A stretch of DNA of 64,000 bases from CAVYXK01 sp963772445 (GCA_963772445.1 CAVYXK010000016.1:744001-808000); one strand, 5' to 3'; shown: positions 52,639 through 62,195, counted from the first letter of the stretch. Notes: generated by a model not told the origin, from the sequence alone. Numbers and translations are program-made.

Positions 52639-54741
52639 TCAGCGCGTCTCCAGCTTCCAGCGCGGGCGGCTTTTGTCGGCGCGATCCACCAGCAGCTTGT
52701 GCTTGCCGACGACGCGGTTGAGGTGGGCCTCGAGCCAGCGGCCGAGGGCGCGAGGGTCCAGTTGGCCGAGCTTGGTGCCGGCGATGGCGAACAGGGCTTC
52801 CCACAGGGCCGGACGGACGCGCTCGGTTTCCACCCATTCGTTGGCACGGGTGATCAGCTCGCTGGTGTGATAGCCGATGCCGACTGTCAGATCGGTGGCC
52901 CAGGCGGTGATCACGCCGTGCAGTTGGGCGCCAGCGGGATCGGCGGCGCGTACGGTCGCGATCGAGTCATCGCAGTCCGGCCAGCCGAGCCAGACCAGGG
53001 CGGAGCGGATATTGTCCGACCACTCACCGAAGCTCAGGCGTTGCGGCTTCCGGCCGGGCCTTCCGGCGACGCGGTAGGCGCGGGCGATGACGAGGATGGC
53101 GCGGACGTACTTGCCTCGGTCAGCCAGCACTTCGGCCACCGGGTTGTGCGTGAAGGTGCGGTTCTCCGGGTTTTCTTCGTCGGCGTCGAGGCTGATCTGC
53201 AGGGTGCGGCGCACCATGTCGGCGGCGATGCCGACGTTGTTTCCGTTGGCAACGGTAGTGTGGTTATTGGTGATGGTGATCAGCTCGGACTTGCCGAGCA
53301 GTCGGACTTGCGGCATCGGCCGCTCGACCAGTTGGCAGAGGAATTGGCCCAGCAGGGTGCCGACCATGTTGTCGATGGCGATGATCGGCTGTCCGGAAAG
53401 TGCAGCGGATGACAGGCGTTTTTCGTTTTCTTCGTCATTGTTGAGGGTCAGCGACAGCACCGGACACGGCTCGCCGATGCTGATGGCGGCCATGATGTCC
53501 TGCATGTAGCTGCCGCCGGTTCCGGGGGCAGGCTTGTTGACGATGTGCAGCGGTGCCACCGACATCATCCCACGCAGCACGGGGGTCATGAGCATGGAGA
53601 TGGCGCCGGCTAGGCTGACACCCCCGTCGTCGGCGAATTTGACTTCGTCCAGCAGTGCCCTGAGCAGCGCCAGCGCTTCCAGCGCGTCGGCCTTAGTCGG
53701 ACGCTCGGGAATCGTCGCTATCGGCGGCGGGTTGAAGAGCACGAGGCCGGTGGCGCGATCGTAGCCCGGCTTGGTAAGCAGTGTGCCGTCGTGACGCATC
53801 GTCTGCGTGGCGATCACACCGCGCAGCGGTGGAAACGGCCAGTCACCGATCATGCCCAGGATGTGGTCGGCGACGTTTGCCGGCGGGTCGATCGGCACCA
53901 GATCGAGTTCCTTGGTGAAGGCGCGCCATTTCGCGCACAGGCCGAGCGCGCGCAGCATCATCGGTTTGGTAACGGTGGAGATGGCAGGGACGCGGACCAT
54001 TTTGCCGCTCGACTGTTTCAGCTTGATCAGGCAGACGCGGACGAGGTCCTTGCCGCGCTGGTAGAACGGCACGCCTGCGGCCTTCATGGCGGCCAGGGCG
54101 GCATCGGCGATGGCGGGTCGCTCGCCGCCTGCGACGATAATTTCGGGCAGCGTGTCGGGATCTGGGGGGGCCCATTCGTGCAGCGGGTCGTCGTCGTCAT
54201 CGACTAGCGGCTGGGGCGTCTTCTGGGCGTCGAGGCGCGCTCGGGCTTCGGCGGCCTTCCTGGCCTTTTCTCGCGCTTTGGCGGCGGCGGCCTCGACCTT
54301 CAGTTTGGCTTTCGCCGCCTTGGCATCGGCTTCTGCCTTCAGTTTGGCGGCTTGGGCTTCGGCCTTCTTGGCGTCGGCCCGGGCCTTCTCTTGCGCCTTG
54401 ATGGCGTCGGCCTCGGCCTTCTTCTCGGTGTTGGCATGGGTCTTTTTCTTGGCGGCGGCGGCGTGACGGGCCTTGTTGACCGCGCGGTTGAGGGCTTTGG
54501 CGCTGACCCCCAGCTCGGCGGCCTTCGGCTCGATGAACGGGTCGGCCTCCAGCTCGTCCATTGCGGCCAGCTCGGCGATCGCGGCATCCCGCTTGTCCCG
54601 CTTGTCCTGCTCGGGATCGTGCTGGCCGTTCGCTTTCTGATCAGGCGCGGGTGGGCTCTGTAATGGTGAGTCCTGAGCGTCCTGGCGCGGGGCGGTGGTG
54701 CCGGTGTCGTCGCGGTCGTCGGCCTGGAGGTGCTCGGTCAT
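52639..54741 (-). CDS. Putative replication helicase/ATPase, partner of Prim-Pol
   Basis: A 700-residue protein started at 54741, the ATG overlapping the primase stop (ATGA). N-terminal 180 residues are charged and Lys/Ala/Glu-rich (a long helix about 85-170). The core from about 200 to 690 has DKxxx-type segments, a Walker A-like APGTGGSYMQDIMAAISIGE in which the P-loop Lys is replaced by Gly, Walker B-like QPIIAIDNM and the arginine-finger region LGKSELITITNNHTTVANGN. Such proteins follow Prim-Pol in Acetobacteraceae islands. Lys loss could mean a degenerate ATPase. Confidence 0.72.
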   Translation of the reverse strand: MTEHLQADDRDDTGTTAPRQDAQDSPLQSPPAPDQKANGQHDPEQDKRDKRDAAIAELAAMDELEADPFIEPKAAELGVSAKALNRAVNKARHAAAAKKKTHANTEKKAEADAIKAQEKARADAKKAEAQAAKLKAEADAKAAKAKLKVEAAAAKAREKARKAAEARARLDAQKTPQPLVDDDDDPLHEWAPPDPDTLPEIIVAGGERPAIADAALAAMKAAGVPFYQRGKDLVRVCLIKLKQSSGKMVRVPAISTVTKPMMLRALGLCAKWRAFTKELDLVPIDPPANVADHILGMIGDWPFPPLRGVIATQTMRHDGTLLTKPGYDRATGLVLFNPPPIATIPERPTKADALEALALLRALLDEVKFADDGGVSLAGAISMLMTPVLRGMMSVAPLHIVNKPAPGTGGSYMQDIMAAISIGEPCPVLSLTLNNDEENEKRLSSAALSGQPIIAIDNMVGTLLGQFLCQLVERPMPQVRLLGKSELITITNNHTTVANGNNVGIAADMVRRTLQISLDADEENPENRTFTHNPVAEVLADRGKYVRAILVIARAYRVAGRPGRKPQRLSFGEWSDNIRSALVWLGWPDCDDSIATVRAADPAGAQLHGVITAWATDLTVGIGYHTSELITRANEWVETERVRPALWEALFAIAGTKLGQLDPRALGRWLEAHLNRVVGKHKLLVDRADKSRPRWKLETR

Positions 54742-55649
54742 GCTGCCCGCCCTCCGCGCCAGGGGCGATCCGGGAGGCTGATCGGCTTCTCGCGGCCTTT
54801 GGCGAGCCCCCATCGGATCGTCTCGCGTTCCGCCTCCTCCTCGGTCTCCGGGGGCTGCGCGTTGATGAGGATACGTTCCGCCTCGGCGTCGGACAGGCCG
54901 GCGGCCTCGGCGATGCCGCCGATCGAGAGGGCAGCGTTCAGGCGGGTGTTGTGACGCGTGCCTTTGGCGGCATCGCGGACGCGAAGTACCTCGCGATCGA
55001 TAAAGGCGCGATATCGCCGCTCGGTGATGGCCTCGGGCGTCGCGTAGCTGCTCGGCTCGGGCTTGGTCGCCGGCTGTGCGAGCTTGAGCACCAAGGGGAG
55101 CAACCAGTCGGGCCAGGGCGCGAGGTAGCTCTCGTGCACGAGGCGATAGCCGCCCGCGCCCGGCCAGCAGACATAGCCGCCACGGCCTCGGACATCGACG
55201 CCTGGGGCGATCCGGCCGGCGGAGTTGCGGACGCCGTGGGCGTGCCTCCAGAGCCAATGCCGGCCACCCGAGGGCGTCTCGTAAATCCTGGTCTCGGGCA
55301 GTCGGAGGCGGTGCTCAGCTTCCCACAGGTGCCCGCCGTTCTTGGGATCGACGTCGAGGGCGTCGAAGCCGCTGGCGGGACCGCAGGGGACGCCGATCAG
55401 TTTCGCGGCTGCGCCCGCCTGCCGCCACATCGCGCGGATGCGGTCGGGATCGGTGGTTGCGTTGGAGAACTCGCGGCCCGCCTTGATCAGGGGCCGCTTG
55501 TTGGTACCACAGGGGAAGACCGGGAGGGCGGCGGCGGCGAGGGTGAGGGCGGCGGTGAGCGAGATCGGGGGGCGGTTGGTGGCGGGCGGAGCGCTGGCGG
55601 GACCGCTGGCGACCCAATCGGGATCGATTTCGTCGTTGTCCGATAGCAT
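54738..55649 (-). CDS. Bifunctional DNA primase/polymerase (Prim-Pol)
   Basis: A 303-residue protein with the Prim-Pol/AEP core: LPVFPCGTNKRPLIKAGREF (KxP entry), VPCGPASGFDALDVDPKNGG with the catalytic Asp-x-Asp, TPSGGRHWLWRHAHGVRNS, and GVDVRGRGGYVCWPGAGGYR. A small C-terminal PriCT-like helical part follows. It initiates replication of plasmids and ICEs. Coupled to the helicase-like gene. Confidence 0.88.
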   Translation of the reverse strand: MLSDNDEIDPDWVASGPASAPPATNRPPISLTAALTLAAAALPVFPCGTNKRPLIKAGREFSNATTDPDRIRAMWRQAGAAAKLIGVPCGPASGFDALDVDPKNGGHLWEAEHRLRLPETRIYETPSGGRHWLWRHAHGVRNSAGRIAPGVDVRGRGGYVCWPGAGGYRLVHESYLAPWPDWLLPLVLKLAQPATKPEPSSYATPEAITERRYRAFIDREVLRVRDAAKGTRHNTRLNAALSIGGIAEAAGLSDAEAERILINAQPPETEEEAERETIRWGLAKGREKPISLPDRPWRGGRAA

Positions 55650-55772
55650 GGGAGAGTCCCGATGCCGGCGCGACGTGCAGTTCGGGCAACTATGTGCTTA
55701 CGTGGGCCAGGATCGTTCTTGGCCGTAGTCTTTCTTTGGTCGCCCTCGTGAGCCATCGCGTGGGCGATCTTC

Positions 55773-56039
55773 TTATGCAGTGTGGATGGGTGAAGGCTCG
55801 CCGAGCAGCGCACGGATGCTGACCATGTGCACCAGCGTAATATTACCGACGCGGGACACCTTCAGCCGGCCTTGCGCGATATGAGTCCAGACGGTGCGCT
55901 CGGACATCGCCAGCAGGCGAGCCGCCTGCGCCGGTCGCACGACCAGCGGTTCGATCGGCGGCGGCAGTGGAGGGGTGTTGCGTTGTTTCGTGGCGGACGG
56001 CTTCGCCCGTCGTTTCGCATGTGTGGAGCGCATGGACAC
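55773..56039 (-). CDS. AlpA-like excisionase / HTH regulator
   Basis: An 88-residue protein: basic N-terminus, then LVVRPAQAARLLAMSERTVW and THIAQGRLKVSRVGNITLVH, a winged helix-turn-helix of the MerR/AlpA type (excisionase family), ending MVSIRALLGE. In P4-like elements AlpA controls integrase and excision. Located 250 bases from attR; in the circular element it would be divergent from the integrase gene. Confidence 0.78.
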   Translation of the reverse strand: MSMRSTHAKRRAKPSATKQRNTPPLPPPIEPLVVRPAQAARLLAMSERTVWTHIAQGRLKVSRVGNITLVHMVSIRALLGEPSPIHTA

Positions 56040-56296
56040 GGTTCTCCGAGGACTGAATTCAGGGGGGTCCTCGGTGCTCTCATCATGACCCCACGCGGTC
56101 CGACGGTAGCTGTGACGCGGCGCCGGTGCGTTTCTGCTTTGACCCTTAGACGGGTTCAGCGCCGCAGTGCAAGAGGGTGCAGACGCCGCCCGGTTACCGA
56201 CAACCAGCCGGCACCGGGGATCGATCCGGGGATCGGCAAATCAGCCCGTTAGTGATATACAATGATACCAATGTCTTAGGCTACACTTATGGGGGA
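56040..56296. repeat. Right end of the island with the arm-site repeat
   Basis: No gene. 56216-56233 (ggggatcgatccggggat) is the near copy of 22969-22986. The part 56255-56296 is AT-rich relative to its surroundings. Together they are the candidate integrase/excisionase arm region. Confidence 0.45.
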
Positions 56297-56310
56297 GCCC
56301 CTGGGCACCA
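56297..56310 (+). other. attR candidate
   Basis: Exact direct copy of gcccctgggcacca, the 3' end of tRNA-Phe at 22840-22853. It is followed by chromosomal-looking sequence. No other tRNA part is present here, as expected for an attachment site that regenerates only the 3' end of the tRNA. Confidence 0.8.
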
Positions 56311-56708
56311 CGTTGAAATCATTGGGTTGTTCTTAGGATAGACGGGCGGATCAGCTGCCTTGTAAATCGGCCAGGATCGGTTTGCGGACTCACTGCGGAC
56401 TCATTTGGAGCAAATTCGGCGCCCCACGGTCTGGCGCGACGCGGGCCTAGCATATGCCCCCGGTGCCAGGCATCACGGTCCCTCGGCCTGGATCAGCGGC
56501 GCCACCACTGCCCAGTGGCCCTCCCCCATGATCTCTCACGGTTGGCCGGGGGCCGAGGGCGCGACCCGAGACCCCCCACCCCCAAGTTGCCGAACATTCA
56601 TCCGGCGAATGGGTCCCCCCGTTCTCACCGCGAGCACGTAATTGCCCACAGAGGCGCTGCGCCGGACCTTCCGGATGGTCGATAGTTCAGGTTAAACAGC
56701 GAAAAGCG
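56311..56708. other. Gap between attR and the IS66 element
   Basis: No convincing gene. A tandem 11-mer (tgcggactcac at 56383-56393, tgcggactcat at 56394-56404) is the only structured feature. The last eight bases (gaaaagcg) are the left target duplication of the IS66 element. Confidence 0.5.
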
Positions 56709-57848
56709 GTAAGAGGGGCAAAATTCCGGGCGGGGGCTGATTTTTTTCTTGCCCCGACGCGGGGCGGTACGATTCAGGCTCACTGTGGTCGTCCCGCCCG
56801 ACATCGATGGTCTGCCACCGGCCGAGCTGAAGCAGCTGGTAGTGAAGCTGCTGGAGGAGAATGCCGAGCAGAGACGCGTGATAGCGGAGCTGCGCGACGA
56901 AGTTGCGCGGCTCAAGGGCCTGAAGGGCCGGCCGCCGATCAAACCGAGCGGTATGGAGAACGCCACCGCGCCGAAACCAGGCGGGAAACGCGCCCGTCGC
57001 CGCGGCCGCGGCAAGGCAACGCCACGGGTCAACGTCGAGGAGCAGATCCTCAAGGCGGAAGTTCCAGCCGGCTCGCGATTTAAGGGCTACGAAGACTTCC
57101 TGGTGCAGGACCTCGAGCTGCGGGTGCGGGTGATCCGCTACCGCCGCGAGCGCTGGGTCACTCCGGATGGGCGGACGGTGATCGCCCCATTGCCGCCCGG
57201 TGTGAGGGGGCACGTCGGGCCGGAGTTGCGCCGCTTCGTGCTGGCCCAGTACCACCAGGGACAAGTCACGGTACCGCGTTTGCTCGCGCTGCTGCAGGCG
57301 ATCGGCGTCGGCATCTCGAAGCGACAGCTTGTGCGACTGTTGATCGACGGGCAGGAGGAGTTCCTGGCGGAAGCGCGCGATGTGCTACGCGCCGGGCTCA
57401 AGACGGCGAGCTGGATCACGGTGGATGACACCGGGGCGCGGCATAAAGGCGCCAACGGGGTGTGCACGCAGATCGGCAACGACAACTTCGCCTGGTTCGG
57501 CACGACGGGGAGCAAGAGCCGACTGAACTTTCTCGATCTGCTGCGCGCCGGCCACACCGATTACGTGATCAATGACGCGGCGTTGAGCTACATGCGTGAA
57601 CGGGCACTGTCCGGGTCTGTCATCGCTCGCCTGGCGGAGCACCCGGACAAGCAGTTCGCCGACACGGCGGCCTGGCAGGCACATCTCGAGCGACTTGGCA
57701 TCACCGAGCTGAGGGTGACCCCCGACCCGGTGCAGATTGCCACTGAGGGCGCGCTGTGGGGCAGCATCCACTCGCATGAATTTCTGCGCGAGGCAGTGGT
57801 CGTCAGCGATGATGCCGGCCAGTTCGATGTTGGTCGGCACGCGCTCTG

Positions 57849-58651
57849 CCGAGTAGGTGGGGATGTTACCACCCCCACCCCTCACAGACCCGGACGAGCA
57901 GGTTTCCCGCATCCGGTTCTTCACGAGAGAGTTTCGCCAGCGGCCGTGTAGCGATGAACGCTACCTCGCGCCGCCGCCTCGCCAAGTCGGCTATCCGTCG
58001 TCCTTGTGTGGACAGGTTTGCGGGGTTCAGTGTCCCCTCCCGTGTTTCCGACCAACGGTTCTCTCTCCGTGGCGCCTCCCTTCCCTCCATCGGGTCCCGG
58101 TAAGTCCCGGTTCCCCGACTTCACGAGGTACTATGAAGGCGCTACGACTTCCTGCGCGTGCATTCCCGGTCCCTTATGGATTCGGTTCCGGGCTCCACAT
58201 GCTCCCCCGTCTTCGTGTTCGCCGAAGCGCTCCCGGCGCGGCAGGGGGCCGCCTCCGGACCTGGGCTCTTTGGTCAGCCGGTATGCCCCTCTCCGGCAGT
58301 TTGCACATGGGCACGCACGGGATCTCTCAGGTTTCCTGGCATTCCCTCCCGTACCTCTGCCCGGCTCTCAGACCCCGGCCGGATCGGCAGGACCTCGCCA
58401 TTTGCAGTCCTGTCGATGCTGCCCCCGGACCCAACACGCCGAAGGCTCCAGCACGAACATGATGTCGGGGCTCAACCCCGGGCTTCGGTACCTGCTGCCT
58501 ACGCTTCACGAGCGGCGTCGCCGTCACCCGTGCAAGGCTCGCTTCCGGCCGGCGGGCTGCGCCTTTACCGGGAGGGAGTTGAACCCTCTGGACCGCACCG
58601 AAAGGTTTCAGGCTACATCCGTCCTCCTTTCCAGGACTTTCCTCACGCAAG
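57849..58651 (-). ncRNA. ORF-less group II intron, copy 2 (minus strand)
   Basis: 803 bases; same sequence as copy 3 except for scattered single bases (for example gaccaacgg, gtaagtccc, cattccc, and ctcacgcaag where copies 1 and 3 have ctgacgcaag). Domain V/VI-like structures lie at its plus-strand left end. It is followed directly by copy 3 with no base in between. Insertion point: ctctg|ctggg within tnpC. Confidence 0.72.
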
Positions 58652-59454
58652 CCGAGTAGGTGGGGATGTTACCACCCCCACCCCTCACAGACCCGGACGA
58701 GCAGGTTTCCCGCATCCGGTTCTTCACGAGAGAGTTTCGCCAGCGGCCGTGTAGCGATGAACGCTACCTCGCGCCGCCGCCTCGCCAAGTCGGCTATCCG
58801 TCGTCCTTGTGTGGACAGGTTTGCGGGGTTCAGTGTCCCCTCCCGTGTTTCCGGCCAACGGTTCTCTCTCCGTGGCGCCTCCCTTCCCTCCATCGGGTCC
58901 CGGTGAGTCCCGGTTCCCCGACTTCACGAGGTACTATGAAGGCGCTACGACTTCCTGCGCGTGCATTCCCGGTCCCTTATGGATTCGGTTCCGGGCTCCA
59001 CATGCTCCCCCGTCTTCGTGTTCGCCGAAGCGCTCCCGGCGCGGCAGGGGGCCGCCTCCGGACCTGGGCTCTTTGGTCAGCCGGTATGCCCCTCTCCGGC
59101 AGTTTGCACATGGGCACGCACGGGATCTCTCAGGTTTCCTGGCGTTCCCTCCCGTACCTCTGCCCGGCTCTCAGACCCCGGCCGGATCGGCAGGACCTCG
59201 CCATTTGCAGTCCTGTCGATGCTGCCCCCGGACCCAACACGCCGAAGGCTCCAGCACGAACATGATGTCGGGGCTCAACCCCGGGCTTCGGTACCTGCTG
59301 CCTACGCTTCACGAGCGGCGTCGCCGTCACCCGTGCAAGGCTCGCTTCCGGCCGGCGGGCTGCGCCTTTACCGGGAGGGAGTTGAACCCTCTGGACCGCA
59401 CCGAAAGGTTTCAGGCTACATCCGTCCTCCTTTCCAGGACTTTCCTGACGCAAG
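58652..59454 (-). ncRNA. ORF-less group II intron, copy 3 (minus strand)
   Basis: 803 bases, tandem with copy 2. The copy 2/3 junction (..acgcaag|ccgagtagg..) repeats the boundary seen at the outer ends and thus fixes both element ends. No ORF of reverse transcriptase type on either strand; the open frames of 60-210 codons inside all three copies are low-complexity and unrelated to any family. Confidence 0.72.
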
Positions 59455-60148
59455 CTGGGTGCATGCCGAGCGGCTGGTGCACAAGCTTGACACCTTCACC
59501 GAGCCGCAACGTGTCGCGCAGCGGCGCGTCCGCTCGCTGATCTGGCGGTTCTACGCCGACCTGAAGGCGTATCGAACCAACCCGACAACGCGTCGCCGCG
59601 GCCAGTTGCGCGCCCGCTTCGACCGCATCTTCCGCCGGCACACTGGGTTCGCCACCCTCGATCGGCTGCTCGCCCGGCTGCACGCCAACAAGGCTGAACT
59701 GTTGGCTGTGCTCGATCATCCGGACATCCCGTTGCACACCAACGGCTCGGAAAACGACATCCGCTGCCAGGTGACGAAGCGAAAGGTCAGCGGCGGCACG
59801 CGCAGCGATCTCGGGCGCGACTGTCGCGATGCCTTTCTCAGCTTGGCCAAAACCTGCGCCAAGTTGAGTGTGGCGTTCTGGGATTACCTCGGCAGCAGGC
59901 TTGGCGTCGCCGGACAATCGACCGTGCCGCCGCTGCCGGAACTCATCCGCTGCCGCGGACAGCCAGCGTAGCCGCCGCTGCCCGCAATTTTGCTCCTCTT
60001 ACGAAAAGCGCCAATAAGTATCTGACAACGCTTATGTTATTACAATGATGGCGTATTGATGTAGCGCCGGTGTAGATTTTTGCCGGGCATGCTGTGGCTC
60101 CGCAGATAATTCGGCGAAATACTGCCCGTTGTGCTAGAGTGCTGATTT

Positions 60149-62194
60149 GTGAGCGGAACGGGCATCAGCTCCGATCTCGTCGGCAAGGCCGCGGGCGGCC
60201 GGAAGCTGATCGCCGTCGTCTATGCCGACATGGTCGGCTACAGCCGGCTGATCGGGATGGACGATGCCGGCACGCTACGCCGCCTGCGCACGCTGCGGCG
60301 CGCGCTGATCGATCCCGCGATTCGCGAGCATGGCGGCAAGGTGGTGCAGACGGCCGGTGACTCGCTGCTGGTTGTGTTCGACAGCATCGACGGCGCGGTG
60401 CGCTGCGCGGTGAAGGTGCAGCAACAAGTCCCGGTCTACGACGGCGACCAGCCGCCGGACCGACGCATCCGCTTCCGGGTCGGTATCAATATTGGTGACG
60501 TGATCGCCCACGGCATGGACCTGCACGGCAACGGCGTGAACATCGCCGCCAGGCTGGAGGCGGAATGCCCGGTGGGCGGCATCTGTGTCTCGCGCGCCGT
60601 GCGTGACCATGTGCACGGCCAGCTCGATCTGGCGTTCGAGGCGATCGGCTCGCTGGCGCTGAAGAACATAGCCCGGACGGTGGAAGCGTTTGTCGTGCGG
60701 CTCGATCCGACCGCCGAGACTTCGGCTCCCAGCGTTGCGGCCGACGCGGCGGAGGCTGGCACACGCGTGCGCTGGCGCGCGACACTGGTCGCAGGGGTTG
60801 TGGGACTGCTCGTGGTAGTCGCGGCCGGCGCGGGATGGTGGCTGCATCGCGGCACCGGCGCCGCTCCAAAGGCGTCGGAGGCGCCATCGGCGGCGGTGGT
60901 CAATCCAGCCTCTACGCACGCGACGGCGCAAGCCTTCACAGCGGCGGACGTCGGTCTGTCCAAGGCGCCACGCCCGGCGGCCTACTCTCCTGAGGACCGA
61001 CGTCAATCAGTGATCGTGTTACCATTCGAGAACAGCAGCGGTGATCCAAATCAGGACAGTATTGCGGCAGGCATTACCCGCGATTTGACGGATCGTTTTG
61101 CCCGGAGCCCTGGCGTTCCAGTGATTCCCGCAGCGACCGCCGCCGTTTACCGGGGCAAGACGGTGGATTTGCAAACGCTAGGGCGCGACCACAACGTGCA
61201 TTTTGCGCTCACAGGCAGTGCGCTTCGCCGGGACGGACGCCTGATCGTGTCAGCAACCCTATATGAAGCCGACTCTGGTCGAACGTTGTGGTCGCAGCGG
61301 TTCGACCGTCCGGATAACAGCGATGAGTTGAATGGTGTCATTGGCCAAATCTGGGCTTACTGCGCCCAGGCTTCGGTTGACGCTGAGGTCGCCCGCGCCA
61401 AGCGCGAGCATCCCGAGAGCCTGGACAAACGGGATCTCATACTAGCAGAGTCGGCGAGTTCCCTCGCATCGCCATCGAAGGAAAACTATCTGGCGGAGAT
61501 CGCGCTTGTTGAGCGAGCGTTGGCCATCGATCCTGACTACCTCGGCGCGCTGGAGGAGAAGGCCAATTTGCATACACTACTTGTGTCCGATGGTTATTCG
61601 TCCGACCCAAGCGCCGACTTAGCCACCGCAATGAAGGCAGCTGACAGGGCGCTCCAACTCGCGCCCAATGATATCTGGGCACTGAGGCGAAAAGCATTCG
61701 TGCTGGATACTCAAGGCGACTGGGAGGGAGCGGCGGCGCTGATCCGCAAGGTGCTCGAGCTTGAGCCACTGGATGGGTGGAGGTATCGCGAACTCGGGCA
61801 TATTCAGATGTCCCAAGGCCATTTCAAGGAGGCCTTGGAGAACTTAACGACTGCAAAGCGGCTCGGCGGCTGGCCGCCGAGCCCGGCTTTTGGCCAGAGT
61901 CTTGCTTTGGGATTGTTGGCCAACGATCGCTTTCCCGAGGCGATTGCGGAGGCTCAGCTGGCGACGGCGCAATGGCAGAGCAATGTCGGCCGCATCGCAG
62001 AGTGGTCTTGGCTGGCGCTGATTGCGGCCGAGAGCGAAAACGGGCAGGACGCGGAGGCGCGTGCGGACTTGCAGAAGTTTCTCGCCACGCCGCGGACCTA
62101 CCGCACTCTGGCTGAAGTCCAGAAGAACTCTCGTTTCGCTGCCAATCGAAAACTGCTTGACGGCCTACGCCGCGCAGGGATGCCTGCTGAGTAG
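60149..62194 (+). CDS. Membrane adenylate cyclase with TolB-like and TPR domains
   Basis: A 681-residue protein starting with GTG at 60149. Class III cyclase domain at residues 18-185 (KLIAVVYADMVGYSRLIGMD with metal Asp 27; VVQTAGDSLLVVF with Asp 71; RVGINIGDVIAHG; GNGVNIAARLEAECPVGGIC), one transmembrane helix (about 212-232), an extracytoplasmic TolB-like part (VIVLPFENSSGDPNQDSIAA, about 285-420) and TPR-like helices to the end. Makes cAMP (or cGMP) from NTP. This cyclase-TM-TPR type is frequent in Rhizobiales/Rhodospirillales. Intact. Confidence 0.9.
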   Translation: MSGTGISSDLVGKAAGGRKLIAVVYADMVGYSRLIGMDDAGTLRRLRTLRRALIDPAIREHGGKVVQTAGDSLLVVFDSIDGAVRCAVKVQQQVPVYDGDQPPDRRIRFRVGINIGDVIAHGMDLHGNGVNIAARLEAECPVGGICVSRAVRDHVHGQLDLAFEAIGSLALKNIARTVEAFVVRLDPTAETSAPSVAADAAEAGTRVRWRATLVAGVVGLLVVVAAGAGWWLHRGTGAAPKASEAPSAAVVNPASTHATAQAFTAADVGLSKAPRPAAYSPEDRRQSVIVLPFENSSGDPNQDSIAAGITRDLTDRFARSPGVPVIPAATAAVYRGKTVDLQTLGRDHNVHFALTGSALRRDGRLIVSATLYEADSGRTLWSQRFDRPDNSDELNGVIGQIWAYCAQASVDAEVARAKREHPESLDKRDLILAESASSLASPSKENYLAEIALVERALAIDPDYLGALEEKANLHTLLVSDGYSSDPSADLATAMKAADRALQLAPNDIWALRRKAFVLDTQGDWEGAAALIRKVLELEPLDGWRYRELGHIQMSQGHFKEALENLTTAKRLGGWPPSPAFGQSLALGLLANDRFPEAIAEAQLATAQWQSNVGRIAEWSWLALIAAESENGQDAEARADLQKFLATPRTYRTLAEVQKNSRFAANRKLLDGLRRAGMPAE

Positions 62195-62195
62195 C

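Larger units (their letters stand above)
22854..56310. mobile_element. Integrative genomic island in tRNA-Phe (33.5 kb)
   Basis: Bounded by the tRNA 3' end and an exact 14-base direct repeat. It begins with a P4-type integrase and ends with minus-strand AlpA-like, Prim-Pol and helicase-like genes; in the circular form the integrase and AlpA genes would be divergent neighbours, the usual arrangement. The interior holds at least three insertion sequences, two further recombinase genes or remnants, phage fragments and metabolic cargo. No conjugation genes (relaxase, VirB/D4) are visible, so it would have to be mobilised by a helper, or is decayed. Confidence 0.78.
56749..59971 (+). pseudogene. 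tnpC: IS66 transposase TnpC, interrupted by two tandem introns
   Basis: Part 1 (56749-57848): coiled-coil start (LKQLVVKLLEENAEQRRVIA), then GRPPIKPSGME, catalytic ASWITVDDTGARHKGANG and VVVSDDAGQFDVGRHALC. Part 2 (59455-59971): WVHAERLVHKLDTF, LLARLHANKAELLAVLDHPD, and the catalytic NGSENDIRCQVTKRKVSGGT. Joining the parts (1100 + 517 bases) gives one 538-residue frame, normal for TnpC, with the tryptophan codon completed at the junction. The start could also be a GTG a few codons later. Introns are antisense, so the gene is inactive. Confidence 0.88.
56709..60003 (+). mobile_element. IS66-type insertion sequence carrying two group II introns
   Basis: Left end gtaagaggggcaaaattccg and right end (reverse complement of gtaagaggagcaaaattgcg) are imperfect inverted repeats (about 20 of 23 bases). 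Both are flanked by the 8-bp direct repeat gaaaagcg (56701-56708, 60004-60011), the IS66-family target duplication. Without the two introns the element is 1689 bp and holds only tnpC, so it belongs to the simple, tnpC-only type. Confidence 0.88.

Noticed and set aside
22854..56310. Possible conjugative element
   Set aside because: No relaxase, coupling protein or VirB-type gene is visible, so it is only called an integrative element.
56405..56641. 78-codon frame between attR and IS66
   Set aside because: Pro/Arg-rich, no ribosome site, no similarity that I recognise.
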